A stretch of 64,000 nt of DNA from Leptospira jelokensis (lineage in GTDB: Bacteria > Spirochaetota > Leptospiria > Leptospirales > Leptospiraceae), in contig NZ_RQGH01000026.1 in the NCBI RefSeq assembly GCF_004769635.1, positions 434,001 through 498,000 on the forward strand, written 5' to 3'. The position numbers and the translations under genes were made by a program. Under the pieces are notes generated by a model, which did no database searches, was not told the DNA's origin, and worked only from the letters and a program-made list of their open reading frames with translations. Positions within the stretch are counted from its first letter, which is position 1; each line of letters begins with the position of its first letter. This document shows, one piece after another, positions 46,659 through 55,106 of this stretch.

Positions 46659-48494
46659 TTAATTGATGTGTTGGAACTCTTGGCTATTTAAGAGTGCCCA
46701 AAAGATATCCTGTAACAGGTCTTTATCAAAAACGTTGTCTGGTTTTACTTGGTAGGATTTGATTTTTTCCCATTCTCCCTTCGTGGGAAACCGACCCAGC
46801 AGACGAAAGTATAAATTTTGGACTACTTGGTTCATCGATTTTTTTTCATCAAATTCGGCTTTTACTAGCGATTGGTTACTGCCAAAATCCCAAACAAGTT
46901 TACCAACCACCCGACCGTTCATGAGAGTTAACATTTGTTCAATGGTTAATTCTGAAATGTCGTCTGAAATATCCACACGTTGCCCAGAACCAAACACAGC
47001 GAGTAAAGAATGGTATGGTGCAGGTCGCTCTACTTCAACGGCATTTGTGAATTCTTTCAGATTGTCCAAAGGAATCCGCACCTTTCCCGTTCCTGTTAGG
47101 TCATATGGTTTTTGCCCCATTAAATTGGTAAAAAAAGAAAGGTTTCGTTCCCTAATGTTACCTAACTTTTGTAAGTCGGAAACTCTAATCAGTGAGTTTA
47201 AAAGTTGGTCACTATCCAATCTTTGCGGGGGAAAAAACTGAATCGAATCCTCTTTTCCTAACTGGGTTGTGACAGAACGTTTGTACGCATTGGATGTGAC
47301 AATATACAAAATGAGTTCTTTCAGTTTCAATTTGTTGGCTAAAAAATAAGAATCCAAATGGTTAAGGATTTCTTCTCCTTGCACCACTGTATCTTCATTC
47401 CAATCATCGAGAGGTGTAAAAAAACTCCACCCCATAAGTTCCGTCCAAACTCGGTTGATGATGACCTTTCGGAAGCGATCATTGGATTTGTCAGTGAGCC
47501 AAACGGCAAAAACTTTCCTGCGGTCCTCACCTGGTTTCAGTTTGGCTTCTTTTCCATCCAAAAACTTAGGCCTCACCAAATCACCACCTGGAGCGTCATC
47601 TGTATGAGGAAACCGGAGTCCTAGTTTTGGTTCATAATACAAAGTAGCAAATTCCAATTCATGTTTTTTTTGGTACTCCTTTCTTTGTTCGTCGGTCCAC
47701 TTGTTCCAGTTTTCCCTATTCCATTCATTGTTTTTATCTTGGAGGTTTTTTTGGTCTTCCATTGGCAAATGGACTTCCAATTCTCTTGGTACATAACTGA
47801 ATGTTTTTCCGTAACGATATGGTTCCCAACTCCCATCCCGAAAGTACTGTTGGCTAAAAAAGGCAGCGAGTGCATAATAATCCCTACGCGTAAAATCAGA
47901 AATATAGGGATGGTCATGGCACCTAGCACACGCTACACGTTTTGCATAGAACAACCTACCGACATACTCAGCGGTTTGCAAAGGGTCGGCCCCATCTCTA
48001 ATGTAAAACATGGTTTGTGGTGATTCTTTCACAGTGCCCGTGGATGTGATCATCTCTGTTACCAAAACGTCATATGGTTTGTTTGCGTGAAGGGAACTTG
48101 CCAAGTATTGAAAGAAACTCCCTGTAGGAATTTTTTTTCCCTTGGATTTGTCTCGTAACATGGAGCCCAATTTTGTGCCCCAATATTCAGCAAATTCAGG
48201 TTGTTTCAAAAAATTGACAACGAAGGATTCATAATTCTCTTCATTCGAATTTTCTAATTCTTTCCATTCCTGTACATTTGGAATCGTCCCTCGTAAATGT
48301 AAGGACAATCGACGGAAGGTGGTTTTTTTGTCCGCTAATTCTATGTTAGGTGATATTTTACGATACAAAATGTCAAGGGGATGAACTGCATTCTGTTTTG
48401 AACGGGATGTTACATAACCCAGAGATCCGAATAAAAGCAAAACGGAAAGGATGAAAAACAAACTTCTACGCATTGGAAAGGAGACCATTCTCAT
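46659..48494 (-). CDS. DUF1549/DUF1553 domain protein
   Basis: 611 residues with a signal peptide (about 9-30). DUF1549 (about 45-260) with a CARCHDHPY motif near 188 (CxxCH), then DUF1553 (about 310-590). The CxxCH could bind haem or a metal; a single site and the family name do not settle it. An ATG two codons in has a better-spaced GGGA site, so the true start may be 48488. Nine bases upstream of the DUF1501 gene. Confidence 0.83.
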   Translation of the reverse strand: MRMVSFPMRRSLFFILSVLLLFGSLGYVTSRSKQNAVHPLDILYRKISPNIELADKKTTFRRLSLHLRGTIPNVQEWKELENSNEENYESFVVNFLKQPEFAEYWGTKLGSMLRDKSKGKKIPTGSFFQYLASSLHANKPYDVLVTEMITSTGTVKESPQTMFYIRDGADPLQTAEYVGRLFYAKRVACARCHDHPYISDFTRRDYYALAAFFSQQYFRDGSWEPYRYGKTFSYVPRELEVHLPMEDQKNLQDKNNEWNRENWNKWTDEQRKEYQKKHELEFATLYYEPKLGLRFPHTDDAPGGDLVRPKFLDGKEAKLKPGEDRRKVFAVWLTDKSNDRFRKVIINRVWTELMGWSFFTPLDDWNEDTVVQGEEILNHLDSYFLANKLKLKELILYIVTSNAYKRSVTTQLGKEDSIQFFPPQRLDSDQLLNSLIRVSDLQKLGNIRERNLSFFTNLMGQKPYDLTGTGKVRIPLDNLKEFTNAVEVERPAPYHSLLAVFGSGQRVDISDDISELTIEQMLTLMNGRVVGKLVWDFGSNQSLVKAEFDEKKSMNQVVQNLYFRLLGRFPTKGEWEKIKSYQVKPDNVFDKDLLQDIFWALLNSQEFQHIN

Positions 48495-48579
48495 ATCCCG
48501 AAGATTCTATGTTGGATTTTGCGAATTGAAAATATTTTTCTTGCAAAAGTCAATTTTTTCCGGATAAACCTTGGTTGCG

Positions 48580-49641
48580 ATGGCAGAAGAAAAAATCTAT
48601 GAAATGCTTTGGGACTGCGAATTTTGTGGCTCCAAAAAATTACTCGGAAAAACACATAGGCACTGTCCTAATTGTGGTGCCACCCAAGACCCGAGCCGCC
48701 GGTATTTTCCGAAAGACGAAGACAAAGTGGCCGTTCAGGACCATATTTATTATGGAGCCGATAAAACCTGTCCCTTTTGCCAAACCGCAAACGGCGCCAA
48801 GGCAACCTTTTGTGGGAATTGTGGTGGATCATTAGATGGAGCACAGTCAGTCAAACTTCGTTCAGAACATGATGGAGTCACAGAAGATTCTGTCCAAAAA
48901 GCAAAAGAAGACCTCGCCTTTCAAAATTCCGAATTCATAAAACCCCATCCCAAAACTCCGAAGTGGGTGCTTTGGTTACTTGGATCGGTTGTATTTGGGG
49001 GGATTGGTTTCGTTTGTTTAGGAGTTTTATGGACCGAAAAAGTAGAACTCCAAGTCACCCACCACGAATGGTCTCGTACCATTGCCATTGACCAATTCAA
49101 ACCTGTCTCGGAGTCCGATTGGTGTGATTCCATGCCAATGGGTGCATACAGTGTTTCCAGAAGCCGGCAAATCCGCAGTTATGATAGCATCCCTGATGGC
49201 CAAGATTGCCGTACAGTTCGTTCGGACAGAGGGGATGGTACTTTTTCCGAAAGTGAAAGTTGTACAACCAAATACCGCAAAGAACCAGTTTATGATGACC
49301 ATTGTAGTTACCGCATTGATAAATGGGCATTTGATCGAAACGCTGTGGCAAAAGGTTTTGGCACTACACAAGAACCGTATTGGCCTACCCCACAAATCCG
49401 TGAGTGCACAAGCACCGCAATTGGATGTGAAAGGCTTGGGCCGAAAGAAGAGAAGTATTTGGTACACTTCACTGAATCGAGTGGAGAAACCAAAGGGGAA
49501 AAACATGATTGTGAGTTCGATATGGCAAAGTGGAAATCCTTTTTACCAAAGGCGCAATACCAATCAGAAAAAAGTGTCATTTTCAAATATATCACTTGTG
49601 ACAGCATACAAATGTTAGATGGAAATGGAGCAGAGGAATAA
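48580..49641 (+). CDS. Double zinc-ribbon membrane protein
   Basis: 353 residues from the ATG at 48580. Two zinc ribbons near the N terminus: CEFC...CPNC (about 12-34) and CPFC...CGNC (about 64-85). One membrane helix (about 128-150), then a Cys-rich extracytoplasmic domain (about 160-350) with repeated DC/CTT/SC motifs and many charged residues. No known family. Stop overlaps nothing; the next gene begins two bases later with GAGG before its ATG, so this opens a three-gene operon. Confidence 0.72.
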   Translation: MAEEKIYEMLWDCEFCGSKKLLGKTHRHCPNCGATQDPSRRYFPKDEDKVAVQDHIYYGADKTCPFCQTANGAKATFCGNCGGSLDGAQSVKLRSEHDGVTEDSVQKAKEDLAFQNSEFIKPHPKTPKWVLWLLGSVVFGGIGFVCLGVLWTEKVELQVTHHEWSRTIAIDQFKPVSESDWCDSMPMGAYSVSRSRQIRSYDSIPDGQDCRTVRSDRGDGTFSESESCTTKYRKEPVYDDHCSYRIDKWAFDRNAVAKGFGTTQEPYWPTPQIRECTSTAIGCERLGPKEEKYLVHFTESSGETKGEKHDCEFDMAKWKSFLPKAQYQSEKSVIFKYITCDSIQMLDGNGAEE

Positions 49642-49642
49642 A

Positions 49643-50173
49643 ATGGACCAAACTTGGTTAAAAACCACATTAGAACGGTTTAAAAATGAACAAGACCCCG
49701 TTCGTAAATTTTTAAAAGAAACAAAATTATTTGAAGAGGCACTTGCCAACCAAGAGTTTGAAAAAACCGATTTACTCATTCGCAAAGAACTTGGTGGTAT
49801 CCTCACTACATTCAAAGAAAGTTTTCGAAAACTCGAAGAAGGGTTCGTACAAAAAGCACAAATCCAAAACATCGGGAAAACCAATTCGGCAACCACACTC
49901 CTGGATCGGATCATCATGAAAGTGACATCGGCTGGTTATGGACTGAATGGCTTAGGTACAGGGGTCAAAGCAACGTCTGAAGAAATTGAAAAGGTTTTGA
50001 ACCATGATTTTTCGATGTTGGAAAAAGTAGGAAGTTTACAAAAAGAAATTTTGGAAACCCTACCCACATCGTTTGCTAACAATCCAGAAGCTGCAATAGA
50101 AGCAGTGAACAAATTGCTTTTAGATTTTGAAACACAGTTTGAAGCAAGAAACTCGATCTTTTTAAAAACATAA
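49643..50173 (+). CDS. Hypothetical helical protein
   Basis: 176 residues from the ATG at 49643 (GAGG five bases upstream). No signal or membrane segment; entirely helical by composition, with heptad-like stretches (for example KEFL-type KFLKETKLFEEALANQEF and KKLEEGFVQKAQ-like regions). No family recognised. Its place between a zinc-ribbon membrane protein and an SPFH protein suggests a structural or regulatory partner of either. Confidence 0.65.
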   Translation: MDQTWLKTTLERFKNEQDPVRKFLKETKLFEEALANQEFEKTDLLIRKELGGILTTFKESFRKLEEGFVQKAQIQNIGKTNSATTLLDRIIMKVTSAGYGLNGLGTGVKATSEEIEKVLNHDFSMLEKVGSLQKEILETLPTSFANNPEAAIEAVNKLLLDFETQFEARNSIFLKT

Positions 50174-50188
50174 CCAAAGGAAAACAAT

Positions 50189-51193
50189 ATGGCACTAATA
50201 GACAGAATCAAATTTGAAGGAAACCCAAGTGAAATCGTTTGGAAATACCCATCCGATGAAATCAGCACCGCTGGACAGTTGGTCGTGGATGAAAATCTAG
50301 AAGCGATCTTTTTCAAAGAAGGAAAAGCTTTGGATACATTTGGCCCAGGTACCCACACGCTAAAGACAGGCAACATTCCGATTTTAGAGGCACTCGTCAA
50401 CCTTCCCTTTGGTGGCAAAACCCCGTTTACTGCGGAAGTGTATTACGTTAACAAATCGATTATGGCTTTGAAATGGGGAACTACGACTCCCATCCCACTC
50501 GAAGACCCGAAGTATAAAATTGTTCTCAATATACGAGCGTTTGGTGATTACAAATTTAGAATCAAAGATTCACGATCCTTTTTACTCAACGTAGTGAAAG
50601 GGGGAAACCGCACCACAAACGAAGCGATTGATGAATTTTTAAAACCAAATATTGTTCGTGGGATTGGTGATTTTATTTCTGAAGTCATCTTAAATAACAA
50701 TACTTCTGTTGTTGAGATCAATAAATACAGAGATGAAAGTTCCACTGCGGGCCGGGTTAAATTAGCTCCTGAATTTGAAAAGTATGGAATCGACCTAACC
50801 GAATTTAACGTATCTTCCGTTAACTTCGACCAAAACGATCCAAACTACCAAAGGATCCAAAAAATCATCACCGATAAATTTGAAATCGATATGTTAGGTG
50901 ATAAATACCAACAGAAAAAAATGTTCGATATTGGCCAAGCCGCTGCCGAAAACGAAGGCCAAGGTGGTGGTGCCATGGGTGCTGGGATGGGAATGGGAAT
51001 GGGGATGAATATGGCTCAGATGATGGGCAATATGATGAACCAAGGTGGAGGGCAAAACCAAACCGGTGGTGCCGCTCCTGCGGCCAATGACCCTGCAGCA
51101 AGGATTGCCAAACTGAAAGGACTCCTTGACCAAGGGCTTATCAGTGCTGAAGAATTTGAAGCAAAGAAAAAGGAGATCCTTTCGTCACTTTAG
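50189..51193 (+). CDS. SPFH-like protein with Gly/Met-rich linker and SHOCT domain
   Basis: 334 residues with AAAGGA before the ATG. Residues 1-245 fit the SPFH (band-7-like, YdjI/virion-core-like) domain: KYPSDEISTAGQLVVDENLEAIFFKEGK and FGPGTHTLKTGNIP, then a long coiled-coil-like stretch. A Gly/Met/Gln-rich linker (about 255-300) leads to a C-terminal SHOCT motif (ARIAKLKGLLDQGLISAEEFE). No membrane anchor. Proteins of this type form oligomeric scaffolds, often with zinc-ribbon partners. Confidence 0.82.
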   Translation: MALIDRIKFEGNPSEIVWKYPSDEISTAGQLVVDENLEAIFFKEGKALDTFGPGTHTLKTGNIPILEALVNLPFGGKTPFTAEVYYVNKSIMALKWGTTTPIPLEDPKYKIVLNIRAFGDYKFRIKDSRSFLLNVVKGGNRTTNEAIDEFLKPNIVRGIGDFISEVILNNNTSVVEINKYRDESSTAGRVKLAPEFEKYGIDLTEFNVSSVNFDQNDPNYQRIQKIITDKFEIDMLGDKYQQKKMFDIGQAAAENEGQGGGAMGAGMGMGMGMNMAQMMGNMMNQGGGQNQTGGAAPAANDPAARIAKLKGLLDQGLISAEEFEAKKKEILSSL

Positions 51194-51222
51194 AGTGATG
51201 AAATTCTCCTAACTTCAGCTTT

Positions 51223-51268
51223 CCAATCCTATCAAACTTACCATATGGTTTCCGTTAGATGGGATTGG
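51223..51268. terminator. Candidate bidirectional hairpin between SPFH and higA genes
   Basis: CCAATCC (51223-51229) pairs with GGATTGG (51262-51268), and an inner ACCATATGGT palindrome can form a second stem. No T run follows, so this is weak as an intrinsic terminator, but its place between convergent genes is right. Confidence 0.4.
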
Positions 51269-51302
51269 GCTTAAGAAAATATTGAGTCAAAATTAATAAT
51301 AA

Positions 51303-51608
51303 TTAAGATGCTTTTGCTAAGTCTTTGTAATTCTGAATTCCATTAAATTCTTTTTGTTTCTTTAAAATTTCCTCTTCAAGATCATAATCGTTTTGTAAAC
51401 CTAGCCAAAATTGCGGTGTCGTTCCGAAGAATTTGGAAAATCGAATCGCAGTATCGGCAGATATAGACCGTTTTTGCAAAAGAATCTGACTAATTCTTGT
51501 CTGTGGAATTCCTGTTTCTTTGGAAAGTCGATACGCTGTGATCTTTAAAGGAATTAGAAACTCTTCTGAGAGAATTTGACCTGGGTGGATATTCGGTAAG
51601 CGTTTCAT
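51303..51608 (-). CDS. higA: HigA family antitoxin
   Basis: 101 residues. Opens with HPGQILSEEFLIPLKITAYRLS, the standard HigA/VapI pattern, and contains a helix-turn-helix of the XRE type (about 25-75; GIPQTRISQILLQKRSIS). It binds and neutralises HigB and represses the operon. Strong AAGGAG six bases before the ATG, unlike its partner gene. Sits 9 bases downstream of higB in the usual toxin-first order. Confidence 0.92.
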   Translation of the reverse strand: MKRLPNIHPGQILSEEFLIPLKITAYRLSKETGIPQTRISQILLQKRSISADTAIRFSKFFGTTPQFWLGLQNDYDLEEEILKKQKEFNGIQNYKDLAKAS

Positions 51609-51617
51609 ATAAACTCC

Positions 51618-51902
51618 TTATTGATGATAATCAACAATTTCTAACAATTCGGCATTGTTTCCATTCCAGTTAAAACAAATTCGCCATTGATCATTGATTC
51701 TGATGCTATAGAGACCTTTTCTATCACCTTTCAATAACTCCAATCGATTACCTGGTGGAACTTTTAGGTCTTCAATGTTTTGCGCATTGTTTATCATTCT
51801 AAGTTTTTTTCTACCTTGGAGCTGAACCTCTTTTGGTAAATCTCTAGAAAACTCACCTTTCCAAACTCTTTCAGTTCGTTTGTCCACAAAACTGAGAATC
51901 AT
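51618..51902 (-). CDS. higB: HigB family ribosome-dependent mRNA interferase toxin
   Basis: 94 residues. MILSFVDKRTERVWKGE and the central RLRMINNAQNIEDLKVPPGNRLELLKGD-type blocks (shown in parts) plus YSIRINDQWRICFNW near the end are the HigB/RelE-like family. The ATG at 51902 matches the usual N terminus of the family exactly, and the predicted transcript starts at or next to it, so the mRNA would be leaderless. Cleaves mRNA on the ribosome when free of HigA. Confidence 0.9.
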   Translation of the reverse strand: MILSFVDKRTERVWKGEFSRDLPKEVQLQGRKKLRMINNAQNIEDLKVPPGNRLELLKGDRKGLYSIRINDQWRICFNWNGNNAELLEIVDYHQ

Positions 51903-51903
51903 T

Positions 51904-51930
51904 GCCCAATACTAACGCCCAAAGATACTA
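51904..51930. repeat. Direct repeats in the higBA promoter, possible HigA operator
   Basis: GCCCAATACTA (51904-51914) and GCCCAAAGATACTA (51917-51930) are direct repeats 13 bases apart, covering the -10 and the spacer of the promoter. HigA often binds its own promoter; repeats in this position are good candidates for that site. Confidence 0.45.
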
Positions 51931-51937
51931 TTGTCAA
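51909..51937 (-). promoter_or_regulatory. higBA promoter
   Basis: On the minus strand: TTGACA (51937-51932), 17 bases, TAGTAT (51914-51909), the best promoter seen in the window. The first transcribed base is expected at about 51901-51903, which is the A of the higB ATG itself. Confidence 0.8.
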
Positions 51938-51966
51938 TCGATATTATTCAACAAAAAGTAAAGACT

Positions 51967-53718
51967 TTACGAAAACAACTGTTTGATCTCCGCTAAATTT
52001 GCTTCTGCTTCCCTTTCCCCTTTATCGATGATCTCTTGGTATCTGGCAAAATCAAATAACTGGAATTCTTCCAAATGGAAATGAACGAATAAATCCATCT
52101 TCGGTCGTTTGAGGCGCGTGATTTCCCTTCCTTCCAAGGTGATGGTCCTTGTCATGATTTGTAAGATGGGAGGGTATTTGAGTGTGTCCCAAATGTAACG
52201 AAAGAATCCCTTTTCGGTGGTATTACGGTCTTCAAATAGTTTTACTGGCACAATTTCTTGTAAGGGAGATACGTTGATTCCCATCACTACATCGGCACCT
52301 TTGGAACGGATGAGATTCTCAGGAACATTGTTGATCATTCCCCCATCGACTAACAACTTTTCGCCGAGTCGGTAAGGAGGGAAGGCACCTGGCAAACTCA
52401 TCGCACTGGTGAGTGCTTCTGTGATCGGTCCTTGGTCAAAGATATGTTCTTTTCCCGTTTGCAAATCAACAGCGGATGTTGCAAACGGTAACGGGAGTTC
52501 TTCAATCCTTTGGTCACCAAATCCTTTTTTTAACATCCGTTTCATTCGTTTGCCCTTAAAAAAGGCGACTACTGGTAGTGTAGGATCAAATGCACTTTCA
52601 AGTCCGCCGAAGAATTTTTTGATCATCTCTTCGATTTCTTCAGGGCTATTTTTTCTTGCATATAAGGCCGCAATCACAGCTCCCATGGATGCACCCGAAA
52701 CAAAATCAAAATGGATGCCTTCACGGTGTAATACTTTGAGAAGGCCCACATGGGCAAGGGCTCTGGCACCACCGCCACCTAACGAAAGTCCTCTGGTCTT
52801 AGAGACTAGATAACGAGCAAGTGTGTCTTTTTGGTAAAAGGTTTTGAGGCTTTGGTCTTGTGGGAGGTAACTTTTTCTCACTCCACTTTCCATCATTCGA
52901 ATCGCACGGCCTTCAAAGTTGCGGATTCTACTTTTCCAAAATTGAATGATTTCTTCTTTTTCCTTGTAAAACTTTTCGGGTTCATCTTCCCAAAAAACCA
53001 AAAAGTCAGATTGGACGACTAAGTAGTGTAAGTCGACTCTAGAGGTGGTTTCATCAAAATAAATATGAAGTAAGGGGGTTTTATTGCGAAGGTTGGTGAG
53101 ATACTCAGAAATTTGAGTGGGGTCCATTCCTTTGAAAGTTGAAATGGGAATGGCCGAGGAAAGTTTTTTTGTAGCTTCACCATATTCTTCCAAGAAGGCT
53201 TTTACCTTTTCACCGAAATGGTATTCTGGTTCCAAGGGAATATGAACACATAACCTTCGTAAGCCTGTAAACTTATCTTTATGATTGGAACGATCTAAAT
53301 TTTCCCTCATCCTTGTTCCCATCATTTGGATGATGTTTTGCGCAAAGATTTTTTCTTGGGATGCTAATTGTAAAAACAACTTTCCATTTAAGACGTACAC
53401 AAGTGTGTCAATGACAGCGATGGCAGACGTGGAATGGTTGGAACTGGAGATGAGTGAATTTTCGGCAAGGACTTGGCCTGAACCCACATAAACATGAGAC
53501 TGGCCACCTACATTTTCTAAAAGGATTTCACCGTACCTGACAATGTAAATCGATTCAGAGGACTCTCCTTTGTAATAGAGAGCCTCATGGCTTCGGATGA
53601 GTTTTTCTTGGACATTGTTCGCAAGCCTTGTGAGAACAGATGGGGGAAGTTTTTTGAAAAGCTCCACAGACTTTAAAAATTTCTGTATCGCTTGTCGTTC
53701 TAATTCTGTTCGTTTCAT
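51967..53718 (-). CDS. Cyclic-nucleotide-binding patatin-like phospholipase (NTE-type)
   Basis: 583 residues. An N-terminal cNMP-binding domain (about 15-130; YKGESSESIYIVRYGEILLEN) precedes a linker and a patatin domain (about 300-500). The catalytic dyad is present: GGGGARALAH oxyanion loop (about 311-320), nucleophile GASMG (about 341) and DGGMINNVP (about 450). The architecture is that of NTE/RssA-like lysophospholipases regulated by a cNMP domain, so cAMP made by the cyclase at 40826 could be an input. Sixteen bases after the MATE gene. Confidence 0.88.
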   Translation of the reverse strand: MKRTELERQAIQKFLKSVELFKKLPPSVLTRLANNVQEKLIRSHEALYYKGESSESIYIVRYGEILLENVGGQSHVYVGSGQVLAENSLISSSNHSTSAIAVIDTLVYVLNGKLFLQLASQEKIFAQNIIQMMGTRMRENLDRSNHKDKFTGLRRLCVHIPLEPEYHFGEKVKAFLEEYGEATKKLSSAIPISTFKGMDPTQISEYLTNLRNKTPLLHIYFDETTSRVDLHYLVVQSDFLVFWEDEPEKFYKEKEEIIQFWKSRIRNFEGRAIRMMESGVRKSYLPQDQSLKTFYQKDTLARYLVSKTRGLSLGGGGARALAHVGLLKVLHREGIHFDFVSGASMGAVIAALYARKNSPEEIEEMIKKFFGGLESAFDPTLPVVAFFKGKRMKRMLKKGFGDQRIEELPLPFATSAVDLQTGKEHIFDQGPITEALTSAMSLPGAFPPYRLGEKLLVDGGMINNVPENLIRSKGADVVMGINVSPLQEIVPVKLFEDRNTTEKGFFRYIWDTLKYPPILQIMTRTITLEGREITRLKRPKMDLFVHFHLEEFQLFDFARYQEIIDKGEREAEANLAEIKQLFS

Positions 53719-53733
53719 TCTTCCCTCACTTTA

Positions 53734-55089
53734 TTAAATTCGTATGTTCACCCACTCCTTCCTACGAAATTTTCCGACAAAAAGCACTGCCATGAGTAAA
53801 ATCCAAATAAAAAACGCAGACCAGATCCCAATGGTCCCCCATTTTAGTACTATCCCGAAGAGATAGGCAAGTGGCAACATGATGAGAAACGAAACGATCA
53901 AATACACATACATCACGTAATACATCATACCAGCACTCCGTAGTGCAGAACCCACTACCATATGGTATGCATCTCCCACTTGGATGAGAGCCACAATACA
54001 AAGAGCAGGATAGGCTTCTTTCATGACTGATGGAACATCGGTAAACAAACTGATGAGCCAAGGACCACCTATGATAAAAAAGAGTCCCATACTGCCCATC
54101 ACGATCGCTGAAAACGTTGCCGAACGCATGGTGCCTTCATAGGCCAAACGAATTTTCCCTTGGCCCATTGCTTGTCCAAGGATCGTTGTGGCCGCAATCC
54201 CAAAAGAAAAACCAGGCATAAAAGATAAACTAAGACATGTTAGCACAACGCTTGCGGATGCTAGAGTTGTGGTGCTAATCATACCTGCAATTTTGTAGAA
54301 CCCAGAAAAAGCAAAATTCACAAGTGTCCCTTCGAGTGCAGGGGCAAATCCGACCAGGCAAAGTTCTTTGATGATTTCAAAGTTAGGGGCAAAAATTTCG
54401 TAGCGAAAGAATTTGATTACGTCCTTACGAAAAAAATAAAACAAAACAATGAGTAAGGCCGGCACTGAACTGAGACTCGATGCTAAGGCTGCCCCTTTGA
54501 CACCCATGGCAGGGAAACCCCAATTTCCAAATATCAACAACCAGTTAAAAAAGATATTTGTCGCAGCAGCTAACATGGATGAAATCATACCCACTTGGAC
54601 AAGCCCAATTCCATCGAAAAATCCACGTAAGGCGAACCCAACAAAAAACAAAACCGTTCCGAGAAATCGATAGGATAAATACACCCCTGCAACTTCGATC
54701 ACTTCTGGATCGTCACCGATCCAAGCCATAAGGTTTGGGGCATAAAGGTAACCAAAATAAGACAACAAAGAACCAAGTACGAAAGATAGATAAATCGAAT
54801 TCACAAGTGTGATGCCGACCCCTCTTTCATTTTTTTCACCAAATCGTCGTGCTACGATGATTTGAACCGCCATCGAGCCACCCATCAGGAATGCGAAAAT
54901 GCAAAAATACACCATACCGCCAAATCCAACAGCGGCGAGAGGAACCTCCCCTAACTTTCCTACCATAGCAGTATCCGCTACCATAATGGCAGTATAACTG
55001 ATCATTCCAAAAAAAACTGGGATTGCTAAACCAAGAATTTTCTGATTGAGTCGAGTTGGCTGCAAGATGCGTCTAATTTTGTGAAGCAT
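53734..55089 (-). CDS. MATE family efflux transporter
   Basis: 451 residues, twelve membrane helices in two bundles, with GMISYTAIMVADTAMVGKLG (about 28-47) as the MATE opening motif and matching segments in the second half. Exports cationic drugs or metabolites using sodium or protons. No ribosome site precedes the ATG at 55089. Divergent from the deaminase gene with only 17 bases between starts. Confidence 0.9.
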   Translation of the reverse strand: MLHKIRRILQPTRLNQKILGLAIPVFFGMISYTAIMVADTAMVGKLGEVPLAAVGFGGMVYFCIFAFLMGGSMAVQIIVARRFGEKNERGVGITLVNSIYLSFVLGSLLSYFGYLYAPNLMAWIGDDPEVIEVAGVYLSYRFLGTVLFFVGFALRGFFDGIGLVQVGMISSMLAAATNIFFNWLLIFGNWGFPAMGVKGAALASSLSSVPALLIVLFYFFRKDVIKFFRYEIFAPNFEIIKELCLVGFAPALEGTLVNFAFSGFYKIAGMISTTTLASASVVLTCLSLSFMPGFSFGIAATTILGQAMGQGKIRLAYEGTMRSATFSAIVMGSMGLFFIIGGPWLISLFTDVPSVMKEAYPALCIVALIQVGDAYHMVVGSALRSAGMMYYVMYVYLIVSFLIMLPLAYLFGIVLKWGTIGIWSAFFIWILLMAVLFVGKFRRKEWVNIRI

Positions 55090-55106
55090 AGTTTTGTCAT
55101 TTTTAT

